NCBI GenBank assembly: GCA_035938175.1
Contig: DASZHD010000016.1
Coordinates: 8,964 to 72,963, forward strand
DNA length: 64,000 bases
From: DASRDE01 sp035938175
GTDB lineage: Bacteria; Vulcanimicrobiota; Vulcanimicrobiia; Vulcanimicrobiales; Vulcanimicrobiaceae
Direction of reading: 5' to 3'
The position numbers were made by a program, and so were the translations under genes. Under the pieces are notes generated by a model. The model did no database searches. It saw only the letters and a list, made by a program, of their open reading frames with translations, and was not told the origin of the DNA. Positions within the stretch are counted from its first letter, which is position 1, and the number at the start of each line of letters is the position of its first letter. This document shows positions 25,228 through 32,986 of the stretch, one piece after another.

Positions 25228-26403
25228 TCAGTACGTTGCTGCCGCCGACGGTGAAATCGATACATCGGCTTGACCGCCCGCGCCTGTAACGGCGGGAGTT
25301 TGCTGCGTATTCACCGGTTGTATCGACTCGAAGTCGGGATAGTCGAACGAGACGGCATAGACGACATACGTGTCCCCCACCGCCATCGTCGGGCTATTGC
25401 ACGGCGGCACGTTACACGCGCCGAGATTCGCGGGCAAGTTTCCGGAGAGCAAGCCGGTTCCCGTTAACGGCCCCACGGTGTAGAACGAATTGTTGGTGAG
25501 GTCGTGCACGAAAATCAACGTTTCGCTGATTCGCGGATCGGAGGGAACCGCGACGCTTACGGTTCCGCCGCCATCCTTGCTCGCGTCACCGGTAAAGACC
25601 GGTGCCGGCAGCGCCGGCAACGGCGAGAGCGACTTCAGCGTCGCCTGCGACGTGAACGATGCCGCTGACGCGTTGGCTGCGGGTACCGTCGTCGTCATCG
25701 TATACGTGCCGCCGACCGGCGCAGCTTCGAACGCGGTAAATCCGGCCAAGTATCCTTCGAAGGGCGGCGAGCTCGGGAAATCGACGTTGTTGAATACGCT
25801 GATTCCCTTGGCAGGCGGCCCGACGAGGAACGGCTCGGGATCGGTTGGCGCCGGCGTTTTTGTTCCGGACGGCGGCGCAACGGCGGTGCTGGCTTCGTAG
25901 AACGGAAGCGAGTACGTCGGATTTACACCGGACGACGGATTGGCGTTGCCGGGATAAAAGTTCGACGCGGTATTCGTTGCGTTGAACGGTCCGAGTCCGC
26001 CGCCGTAGACGCCGCCGGCGGTACCGAACGTCGTGCTGGGCGGCGGTGAAGCCGTTTGCGACGTTGCGTTGATCGTGGACGTACCACCGTCGGCACCGGA
26101 ACCGCCGGCACCGTTGGCCGGCAGCGTATTCGTCGGAACGGTGAATCCCGACGGCCCGGCGATCGATGGCGTATCTACGAGAAACGCGCTCAGTCCGTTC
26201 GCTTGGCGCATGTACGCAACGACGTTGAGCCCTACGGTTCCGTCCTGCAGACGTGCGGTTCCGACGGCGAATGTCGGCTTGCCGAACGTCTGCAGATTAA
26301 CGGGATTTTGCGGAGGAACCCACGCCGTTCCGTTGGTTACGCTGCTGCATGCCGGCAACGCGAGGAATGCAATCGATGCAAGCAGTTTCAACGAGTTTTT
26401 CAA
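25228..26403 (-). CDS. Lipoprotein paired with the TonB-dependent receptor
   Basis: A 391-residue predicted lipoprotein. The signal MKNSLKLLASIAFLALPAC ends in a lipobox cysteine at residue 19. The mature part is rich in Gly, Ser, Thr and Pro with low-complexity stretches and has a C-terminal beta-rich section (SETLIFVHDLTNNSFYTVG, TYVVYAVSFDYPDFESI). No known domain is recognised, and it does not look like SusD. Its ATG follows the stop of the TonB-dependent receptor by one base, so the two are certainly co-transcribed. A surface partner for the receptor is the natural reading, by analogy with SusC/SusD pairs. Confidence 0.8.
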   Translation of the reverse strand: MKNSLKLLASIAFLALPACSSVTNGTAWVPPQNPVNLQTFGKPTFAVGTARLQDGTVGLNVVAYMRQANGLSAFLVDTPSIAGPSGFTVPTNTLPANGAGGSGADGGTSTINATSQTASPPPSTTFGTAGGVYGGGLGPFNATNTASNFYPGNANPSSGVNPTYSLPFYEASTAVAPPSGTKTPAPTDPEPFLVGPPAKGISVFNNVDFPSSPPFEGYLAGFTAFEAAPVGGTYTMTTTVPAANASAASFTSQATLKSLSPLPALPAPVFTGDASKDGGGTVSVAVPSDPRISETLIFVHDLTNNSFYTVGPLTGTGLLSGNLPANLGACNVPPCNSPTMAVGDTYVVYAVSFDYPDFESIQPVNTQQTPAVTGAGGQADVSISPSAAATY

Positions 26404-26404
26404 A

Positions 26405-29400
26405 TCAGCGTCCCCCCACGTGGAATTGATAGTACAGGTAGTACGTGCGGCCTTGACCGTTGGGAACGTGAACGTACGCGCACGTACCGCAGATCAGCGA
26501 TCCGTAATTCGACGGGGCGCCGGGCGGACGCTGGCCGCTCAGCGGTCCCGACACGCCGTAGGCGACTGGCTGGTACACGGGATTGAGTTCGAATCCCGGG
26601 ATGAAGTTATTACCGTACGAATCCGAAAGAATCGGTCCCGTGTGTCCGTAATCGACGCCGTTCGGGAAAGTCGGTCCGGAATAGATCTCGTTGAAGAGAT
26701 TGTTGACCGTAAGTCCGATTTTGCCCGGCCCGACGTCCTTTTCGAGCGTCAGTTCGGCAACGAGATTCGGATGCGTCAGTTCGTCGTTTGCGAAGGTGCC
26801 TTCGGCCGTTCCGCGTGACGCGGCGATATTCGGCTTCAGACACGAACCGGGATTCGTCGGATCCGCATATTGAACGGAACTGTTTCCACAGTCGTTGGAC
26901 GAGGGCAGAATCTTCGGCTCGCCGCCGAGCACCTGGAGCACGTTCGTGCCCTGACCGTACGGATAGCCTTCATCGTAGAACCACTGCGTTTGCAGGCGCC
27001 AGCCGTGGTAATCGTAGTTCAGCGTAAGCGCCGACGAGAACGGCGTGACGTAATTGACCCGGTAGAGTCCGCCGAATGCGGCCGACGCCTGCGAGATCGC
27101 TCCGTTCTCTTCGTTGTTCTGAACGCCCGTTACGTCTCTGGCGGCGCCGGCAGGAACGTTTGCCGGATCGATGTTTTGGACGACGTGCTGGAACGATGCC
27201 GAGATTTGACCTGAAAGGCCGTGCCACGGCGTAATTTTCGTCAGATATAACTCGAAGCCGTTGCCGATTTCGATACCGGCGTTCGAGAGCAAGCCGAAGT
27301 AAGAGTACGCCGGCGTTCCGTCAGGATTGACCTTCGGGACCGCATATGGATTAACGACTTCGGAGCTGACGTCCAGGTTATACGCGCGCCGGCTCCACGG
27401 CGTCATCTTCAGCTCCCAGCCGCCCGCGAACTCGTGCGAATACGAAAGGTCGTAGTTGCTGTACGTGATCGGGGTAAGCGGTTCGAGCGGTTTACCGAAG
27501 TTGCCGTTCCAACCGTTCCAGAAGAGCTGCTCGCCGTAATTCAAGCACGGCACTGAAAAACCGTACGTCTGCATTCCGCAGGTGGTTGCGATGCCGTGCT
27601 GCGTGTAATAGTTGCTGGCATTCGTGATGTTGTATGCCGTGCCGTAAAACGCCTGAATATCGCTGCTGTTCAAATGCGTCGGCAAACCGGCGTACGGCGC
27701 ATACGGATTCCACTGCACGCCCGCGTCTTGGAACACGAAGTTCGGATAGCGCATCGTGCGTCCGTATGCCAAACGAATCGAGTCGTTGCGTCCGGCCGCG
27801 TACGAAAGCGCTATGCGCGGCTCCCACGTCGTGGGTGTGGTTTGTTGCGAAGTCAACGGCAGGAACGTTGCCGTCGGACAATTGCCCGGTCCCATCGGCT
27901 TACCGTTGAACAACCCCGTAGCCGGATCGAAATTTTGGGCGTGAATCAGGTTGCCCTTGGTGTCGTAGACGTTCGCCGGATAGACGTTCCACTGCAGCGG
28001 CAGGTAGAACGTCGTGCAATCCGGATTGACTTGCTCCGGCGGCAGCTGATTGTTACGGGAGTCCACGCGGATGCCGTAATCAGCCTTGAATTGCGCGCTC
28101 GGCGTCCAGGTGTCCGAAAGGTAGAGCGAACCTCCCGTCGGGCTGATGCGATTGCCGTTGATAGCGGGAGGCGGCTGAATCAGCCCGGACTTCGTAAAGC
28201 CGGGCTGCGTGTAAATCCATCCGCACGTATCCTGATAGTTCGTATACGTCACGCCGTTGTTCGTGACCGGCGACGTATACGTGGGATAGAAAATCGCACC
28301 CGGCATCGGGTTATATCCGCCGGATCCGTTCGGCCCGCCCGGGCAGTACTGACCGTTCGGAACGAAATCCAAGTATTCGAAGTTGCCGTTGAACAACGGG
28401 TTGAAGAGCGACGTGAGCGGCGAGATCGTTTCGAGGACCGGCGTATCGCGATAGAGCGCGCCGCCGCCTTTGAGCAGGTGCTGCGAGCTGAGTTGATGCG
28501 TCAGGTCGAGATTCCAAGATTGATCGAATCCGCCTTCCAAGCTCCAAACGTCGCCGCTCGTAAACGGATAAATCGAAATACTATCCTGAATATCCGAAGC
28601 TGACGTGTTGTAATACGAAAACGTCGCCAGCGTTCTGGAGTCCGGCCGAAAATCGAACGCGACCTTTTGCACGCTGTTCTGCAAGAATTCCTGAAAGTAC
28701 GAACGCCCCGCGAGCGTTTCGTTCACGCTCGTTTGGCCGGGATACATCGCCGTGAACTCCTGGAATTCTTGGGTCGTCAAACCGGTCCAGTCGCCGCAGA
28801 TCTTCTGCGTTGGCGCTCCGGACGGAGCTCCGGGCACGCTGGTGTAGGTGCCGCACCAATACGGATAGATCTGCTCGCCGGAAGCCAAATCGGAACCGAA
28901 GTAACTGGTCCACGCCGGATTACACGTGGCGTAGCACATCGGCACATTCAGATTGCCGCCGGGATTGTAGATATTGCTCATGCCGTAGCCGGCGGCCAAA
29001 CGATGCCAGCCGATATCGGTAAAGTACTGCAGATCGTACCGGTTTCCGGCGCCGAAGTTGTAGACGAAATTGTTGGTGAACTCGCGGTCTTCGGTGAGCT
29101 GCAAGCTTCCGTAGGAGCCGTTGAGCACCGAATTCGACTCGAGATCCCCGCCGTATTTCGGGGCCGTGTTCGCCGCGGTATAGCTGATATAATCAGAAGT
29201 GCGGCCGCTCGGCGTTGCGATGCCGTATCCCATTGCCAAGGCGTGATAGAAGCCCGGGAATCCGGCGCCTCCGATAAAGTCGAACTGCCCCGGATACGTG
29301 CCGCGCCGCACCGTAGTGTTGATCGTGCCGACACCCGAGTTGCCGAACGAGGCATCTTCCGAACCCGGCGAAACCTGAACGGACTGCAGGCCGAACGAGG

Positions 29401-30040
29401 GCATCGTGTAGTTGTTGACGTTCTGATTCGTATACGGGTTGATCATGGGAACGCCGTCGATCTCGTAGTCGACGTTGTTCGATCGTCCGCCGCGAATCGA
29501 CGGCGCCTGTCCGACGGTGTAGCTCGCACCCGGAAGCGCGTGGACGAGGTTCTTCTCGCTAATATTGAGCGGGTTACCCTGAATGGCTTGAATTTGCGCC
29601 TGCGTCACTGAGTAAGTGTCTGCAGTCTGCGTCGGCTGGAAGGCGCCACCCCCCGCCCTCGAGCTTATTCTTGCGATCGTTTTGAGTTCTTTCGTCAGAC
29701 GCATACTGACGCGCACCGACTGGTCGGCGAAAGCCGATACGCCGGCTTGCAGCGCGTTCTGGTAACCCGGCGCTTCAAACGAAATCACATAGGTGTCCGG
29801 AGCGACGCCGGCGATCGCGTAATACCCGTGCGCGTCGGTTTTTGCTCGATAAATCCCCGACGGCGACGTGGCCGCAACGCTAACCCCGGCAATCGGGGCA
29901 CCCGATTCATCCGTGACGTAACCGTCAATCGTCGCGACCGTCCCGGCGAGCACGATGCCGGAGCTTTGCAAAACGAAGACGAGAATCAGGACAATCGAGG
30001 CATAGACGTAATATGAACAACGTCGTAAGCCAAAAAGCAT
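26405..30040 (-). CDS. TonB-dependent receptor with N-terminal carboxypeptidase-regulatory-like domain
   Basis: A 1,211-residue outer-membrane receptor. After a hydrophobic N-terminal signal segment, residues about 37-115 form a CarboxypepD_reg-like beta-sandwich (VATIDGYVTDESGAPIAGVS, TDAHGYYAIAGVAPDTY). A plug domain follows (about 145-260) with LPGASYTVGQAPSIRGGRSN and VDYEIDGVPMINPY, then a long Tyr/Asn-rich barrel ending FHVGGR. This architecture resembles Oar-like/SusC-related receptors. An ATG at 30040 with GGAGG five bases upstream is the start. The ligand is unknown; the neighbouring chitinase, SIS deaminase and sugar transporter suggest an oligosaccharide. The leader carries a terminator-shaped hairpin. 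Confidence 0.9.
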   Translation of the reverse strand: MLFGLRRCSYYVYASIVLILVFVLQSSGIVLAGTVATIDGYVTDESGAPIAGVSVAATSPSGIYRAKTDAHGYYAIAGVAPDTYVISFEAPGYQNALQAGVSAFADQSVRVSMRLTKELKTIARISSRAGGGAFQPTQTADTYSVTQAQIQAIQGNPLNISEKNLVHALPGASYTVGQAPSIRGGRSNNVDYEIDGVPMINPYTNQNVNNYTMPSFGLQSVQVSPGSEDASFGNSGVGTINTTVRRGTYPGQFDFIGGAGFPGFYHALAMGYGIATPSGRTSDYISYTAANTAPKYGGDLESNSVLNGSYGSLQLTEDREFTNNFVYNFGAGNRYDLQYFTDIGWHRLAAGYGMSNIYNPGGNLNVPMCYATCNPAWTSYFGSDLASGEQIYPYWCGTYTSVPGAPSGAPTQKICGDWTGLTTQEFQEFTAMYPGQTSVNETLAGRSYFQEFLQNSVQKVAFDFRPDSRTLATFSYYNTSASDIQDSISIYPFTSGDVWSLEGGFDQSWNLDLTHQLSSQHLLKGGGALYRDTPVLETISPLTSLFNPLFNGNFEYLDFVPNGQYCPGGPNGSGGYNPMPGAIFYPTYTSPVTNNGVTYTNYQDTCGWIYTQPGFTKSGLIQPPPAINGNRISPTGGSLYLSDTWTPSAQFKADYGIRVDSRNNQLPPEQVNPDCTTFYLPLQWNVYPANVYDTKGNLIHAQNFDPATGLFNGKPMGPGNCPTATFLPLTSQQTTPTTWEPRIALSYAAGRNDSIRLAYGRTMRYPNFVFQDAGVQWNPYAPYAGLPTHLNSSDIQAFYGTAYNITNASNYYTQHGIATTCGMQTYGFSVPCLNYGEQLFWNGWNGNFGKPLEPLTPITYSNYDLSYSHEFAGGWELKMTPWSRRAYNLDVSSEVVNPYAVPKVNPDGTPAYSYFGLLSNAGIEIGNGFELYLTKITPWHGLSGQISASFQHVVQNIDPANVPAGAARDVTGVQNNEENGAISQASAAFGGLYRVNYVTPFSSALTLNYDYHGWRLQTQWFYDEGYPYGQGTNVLQVLGGEPKILPSSNDCGNSSVQYADPTNPGSCLKPNIAASRGTAEGTFANDELTHPNLVAELTLEKDVGPGKIGLTVNNLFNEIYSGPTFPNGVDYGHTGPILSDSYGNNFIPGFELNPVYQPVAYGVSGPLSGQRPPGAPSNYGSLICGTCAYVHVPNGQGRTYYLYYQFHVGGR

Positions 30041-30074
30041 ACGTCCCTCCACAGATCTTCAGGAAGAGCTCACC

Positions 30075-30116
30075 AAAAAATAAAGCCAGTCCGGGACGTC
30101 CGCCCCTACTGGCTTT
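30075..30116 (-). promoter_or_regulatory. Leader hairpin with U-tract upstream of the TonB receptor (shared element, copy A)
   Basis: On the minus strand a stem AAAGCCAGT/ACTGGCTTT encloses an inner five-pair stem GGGGC/GUCCC capped by a GGAC loop, with an A opposite GG internal loop, then AUUUUUU. It starts about 35 bases before the receptor ATG and sits almost at the transcript 5' end if the promoter at 30122-30150 is right. The same structure occurs at 32925-32964 before the MFS transporter, with identical loop and internal loop and a G-U to C-G change. No gene lies upstream in this direction to be terminated. Confidence 0.7.
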
Positions 30117-30121
30117 CGCAT

Positions 30122-30150
30122 ATAATACACCCTTAAAGTGGGATTGACTA
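30122..30150 (-). promoter_or_regulatory. Probable promoter of the TonB receptor
   Basis: Minus-strand TAGTCA at 30150-30145 and TATTAT at 30127-30122 are separated by 17 bases. The -10 matches the consensus in five of six positions and the -35 in four. An A/T tract at 30159-30174 just upstream could serve as an UP element. The start site would fall at about 30116-30114, the first bases of the leader hairpin. Confidence 0.45.
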
Positions 30151-30231
30151 GTCCCCTCGAAAAAAATTTTTTGAACGGTGCATCGCGAACACGTGCGCCG
30201 GAATTTTTGCAAGTTTTCTTAGGAGAAGAAT

Positions 30232-30291
30232 ATGCAGCGGAAAGCGTTTGTGGCCGAGGCGCGGCGTCACGGCGCGAGAAACGGTGAATGA
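30232..30291 (+). CDS. 19-residue leader ORF before the chitinase gene
   Basis: An ATG preceded by AGGAGAAGAAT (a strong ribosome-binding site) opens a 19-codon frame, MQRKAFVAEARRHGARNGE, whose TGA stop ends one base before the chitinase ATG. The peptide is basic and hydrophilic, not a signal peptide. The chitinase itself has no comparable ribosome-binding site of its own apart from the end of this frame, so ribosomes finishing the leader could re-initiate on it. This supports a translated leader rather than chance. Whether it senses anything is unknown. Confidence 0.5.
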   Translation: MQRKAFVAEARRHGARNGE

Positions 30292-30292
30292 C

Positions 30293-31450
30293 ATGAAAAA
30301 AATGTCGATACTGGCCGCAGTTTGTGCGATACTCGGCGTCGGCTCGCCGCACGTACAGGCGCTTGCCCGGCAGCACGTTATCGTCGGCTATTACATGGGC
30401 GAAATGCCCGTCTCCAAGATTCCGGCTTCCATGCTGACGCACGTGATCTACTCGTTCGCCGAACCCGGGCCCGACAACAAATGCATTCCGCCGTCGGCGC
30501 AGCAACGCCAAACCCTCGCGCAGCTTCGAGCGCTCCGCGACGCGCATCCGGGGTTGTACGTCACGACGTCGATCGGCGGATGGAGTGCGGCAAAGAACTA
30601 TTCGAACGTCGCGCTGACGCCTCGGTCGCGCGCCGCCTTCGCAAGCAGCTGCATCGAAGAGTACGTCGTCGCTCCGGGGCTCGACGGCATCGACATCGAC
30701 TGGGAGTTTCCGGTCAGCGGCGGCGACACGGGTATGATCAACCGCCCGCAGGATCGGGCCGACGTCACGCTCCTGCTGCGCGAACTTCGCCGGCAGCTCG
30801 ATGCGCTGGGTAACCGCACCCACCGGCACTATTTTCTGACGGCCGCAATCCCGGCGGGCCGATGGCAGAGCGCGGGACCGTACGATCCGGCGCGCAGCTA
30901 CGATTTGCGGGCCGTGGCGCAAATCGTCGACTGGATGAACGTCATGACGTACGACATGAATCAAGGCTTCTCGCCCGTGAGCGGCTTCAACAGCCCGCTG
31001 TATCCGGATCCGCCCGGCGCTCCGGTGGCGCCGCTCCAGCGCAAACTCAACAACATCGCCGGCGCGGTCCAGTACTTTGAAGATCGTGGCGTCCCGGCAA
31101 ACAAGATCGCCCTGGGTGTGCCGTTTTACGGGCGCGGATTCATGAACGTTTCATCGAAGAACGCGGGGTTGTATTCCAAATACAAGGGCATCTACGACGA
31201 AACGCCGTGGTTCCGTGTGGAAAACGAGCTGTTGAAAGATCCGGCGTGGGAACGGCACTGGAGCGCCGCGGTGCAGGTGCCGTGGATTTACAATCCGGTG
31301 CACCACATCTTTTTCAGCTACGACGATCCGCATTCAATTCGTCTGAAAGCCGGTTTCGCGCGCCGCAAACATCTGCTCGGAACGATGTTCTGGGTTCTGG
31401 GCGAGGACGACGAGCAGAACTCGCTTCTTCGCGCCCTCTACCGGCAGTGA
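30293..31450 (+). CDS. Secreted glycoside hydrolase family 18 chitinase
   Basis: A 385-residue secreted chitinase. MKKMSILAAVCAILGVGSPH and following Ala-rich residues form a Sec signal, cleaved near QALA. The GH18 motif is DGIDIDWEF, with catalytic acid Glu138 and the two preceding aspartates in place. TTSIGGWSAAKNY (beta-3 SxGG motif), WMNVMTYDMNQ (substrate-assisting Met-x-Tyr-Asp) and LGVPFYGRGF complete the TIM barrel. No chitin-binding domain is attached. It hydrolyses beta-1,4 GlcNAc chains outside the cytoplasm. The gene is divergent from the TonB receptor operon and convergent with the next lipoprotein. Confidence 0.93.
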   Translation: MKKMSILAAVCAILGVGSPHVQALARQHVIVGYYMGEMPVSKIPASMLTHVIYSFAEPGPDNKCIPPSAQQRQTLAQLRALRDAHPGLYVTTSIGGWSAAKNYSNVALTPRSRAAFASSCIEEYVVAPGLDGIDIDWEFPVSGGDTGMINRPQDRADVTLLLRELRRQLDALGNRTHRHYFLTAAIPAGRWQSAGPYDPARSYDLRAVAQIVDWMNVMTYDMNQGFSPVSGFNSPLYPDPPGAPVAPLQRKLNNIAGAVQYFEDRGVPANKIALGVPFYGRGFMNVSSKNAGLYSKYKGIYDETPWFRVENELLKDPAWERHWSAAVQVPWIYNPVHHIFFSYDDPHSIRLKAGFARRKHLLGTMFWVLGEDDEQNSLLRALYRQ

Positions 31451-31511
31451 GGATCGGGCTGTGCTAAGGGCGAGAGGCCGCGAGTATTGCGGCCCCTGCT
31501 TTATCGTCCGG

Positions 31512-32735
31512 TTACGGCAAGTTCGGATCGTTGTATTGCACTTTCGGTTCGCCAGGTGACCATGTGTTAATTGGTTGCTTAGTCGTGCAGTTTGTTCCGA
31601 CCGTGTTGTTTGCAGCCTCGAGGTAGACGTATCCACCATACGCGGATCTTTTGAAAATCCAATACTGCGTTACCTGCGTATACAAAAAACCCGGAAGGCC
31701 TTGAATTTGGCAGTGCGTGGTTGAAATCACGCCGCGATCCGACGCGCAGTTTCCGAGGGAGTCGATCGAACAGGGCGGGGGTTCCGTAGTTGTATCGACA
31801 CAATTCGTTTGCGCCGTGTCGCTACCACTGGCGGAGTTGCTCCACAACGATTGGACGTCGAACGACTGGCCGTTCGGAAACGTTTCGTTTGCGACCCTAT
31901 ACCAAGCGCATTTGTCACCGATTTCGTTGTCGCCGGCGGTACCGTCATTCCATCCGTTAAATTGGGCGTCGGTCTCGGTTTCGGCGATCTCGTGTCCGGC
32001 AATTATCGTCTCCGTGCCGAGGAGACCGTCCGGACTGCAGACCGGGTTGTCTGCATTAAAATCCAGCGATATGAATTCGATATGTCCGGTGCCTGAATTA
32101 TAGTCGGCGTGCCAAGCGCATGCGTTGCCGGAGACGAATCTATAATCATCGCGGCCCGGCGGCAGCACGATAATGTACTCCGCGTTTTCAGGAAAGCCAA
32201 AGTGGAGTTGCGCCGTCTGTGCTTCATTTTGCAGCGGCCCGAGTCCGAGCGGATCCGGCGGAGAGCTGGTATTGTCGTACCAGGATCCTATGAACATTCC
32301 GGGGCCGTTTCCCGCATTGCTGTATTGCGTAACGGTTTGCAACCACGGGCTCAATCCGATACTTTTTACAAAATTGATGAGGTTCGCGGCATACGCTGAA
32401 TTCGTGTTCGTACCCCATCCCCAAAAATCGATGAATACATTTGCGAAATTACTTTGAACGTACCCATTAAAATATTTCAGCGGAGGTTGGTAACACCCCG
32501 GACAACTCGCGCTCGATCCGTGGATTCGCGAGAATCCCGGCGGCCGCATAATGTGCAAAGTAGTCTGATGGTCGATGACTGTGTTTGCATCCAAAGCGAT
32601 CGATGCTTGGCCGGGCACTACGGATACGGGTTGATTTTTGCCGGCGGAGACGTCCGACGGAACGGGAGCAGAACCGGCCGAACACGCGTGTAGGCCGACG
32701 GCTAGGCAGAACACTAGCGCGAAATAACGTTTCAC
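31512..32735 (-). CDS. Lipoprotein with EXORDIUM-like HExxE domain
   Basis: A 407-residue lipoprotein. A GTG start with AAGG upstream gives MKRYFALVFCLAVGLHAC, with lipobox Cys18. The C-terminal half contains IIAGHEIAETETDAQFNGW followed by NEIGDKCAW. An HExAE motif followed by NAW and EIGDxC/EIADLC is typical of the EXORDIUM/phosphate-induced protein group and related uncharacterised secreted bacterial proteins, so I assign it there tentatively. HEIAE resembles a zincin motif with Glu in place of the second His. Many cysteines in pairs (SCPGC, NACAW, NPVC, NCASD) suggest disulfides. Its function is unknown. It lies between the chitinase and the MFS transporter, divergent from the latter. Confidence 0.65.
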   Translation of the reverse strand: MKRYFALVFCLAVGLHACSAGSAPVPSDVSAGKNQPVSVVPGQASIALDANTVIDHQTTLHIMRPPGFSRIHGSSASCPGCYQPPLKYFNGYVQSNFANVFIDFWGWGTNTNSAYAANLINFVKSIGLSPWLQTVTQYSNAGNGPGMFIGSWYDNTSSPPDPLGLGPLQNEAQTAQLHFGFPENAEYIIVLPPGRDDYRFVSGNACAWHADYNSGTGHIEFISLDFNADNPVCSPDGLLGTETIIAGHEIAETETDAQFNGWNDGTAGDNEIGDKCAWYRVANETFPNGQSFDVQSLWSNSASGSDTAQTNCVDTTTEPPPCSIDSLGNCASDRGVISTTHCQIQGLPGFLYTQVTQYWIFKRSAYGGYVYLEAANNTVGTNCTTKQPINTWSPGEPKVQYNDPNLP

Positions 32736-32924
32736 GATACACCCTTCCTAAAGTCGAAAACCCAGGGCTAATAAACTCGCGCCCACGGGCATTCTCGCAG
32801 CATACGTCCTGCTAGCGGTACGGTGTAACTCTCAAAATTGATTGGCAAGACGCGATGCCGTCCAGCGAGAGAATCAATGCGAGCTCGCAGGGGCCGCCCG
32901 GAAGAGGTAGAGAATGCTCTCTTC

Positions 32925-32964
32925 AGCCAGTAGGGCCGGACGGCCCGGACTGGCTTTGTTTTTT
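32925..32964 (+). promoter_or_regulatory. Leader hairpin with U-tract upstream of the MFS transporter (shared element, copy B)
   Basis: Plus-strand AGCCAGT (32925-32931) pairs with ACTGGCT (32949-32955). Inside, GGGCC (32933-32937) pairs with GGCCC (32942-32946) around a GGAC loop, with the same A/GG internal loop as copy A, then UUGUUUUUU to 32964. The transporter ATG follows 22 bases later. Only this strand has the U-tract, and the nearest upstream gene points away, so it is not the terminator of another gene. An additional weaker hairpin (GAAGAG/CTCTTC, 32901-32924) precedes it. Confidence 0.7.
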
Positions 32965-32986
32965 GCCCGCGTGAGGGTCGCACCGC

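Noticed and set aside
27596..29611. Long plus-strand open frames opposite the TonB receptor
   Set aside because: They have arginine-rich low-information translations with no start context. The minus-strand receptor explains the open frame by GC codon bias.
31476..31494. GGCCGC/GCGGCC hairpin between the chitinase and the EXORDIUM-like gene as an intrinsic terminator
   Set aside because: The stem is only six pairs with no T-run on either strand; it may be incidental in GC-rich sequence.
32925..32964. ACGG/ACGU-containing hairpin considered as a guanidine-II (mini-ykkC) riboswitch
   Set aside because: Guanidine-II needs two tandem hairpins with ACGR loops. Here there is one hairpin with a GGAC loop, and the other copy reads ACGU.
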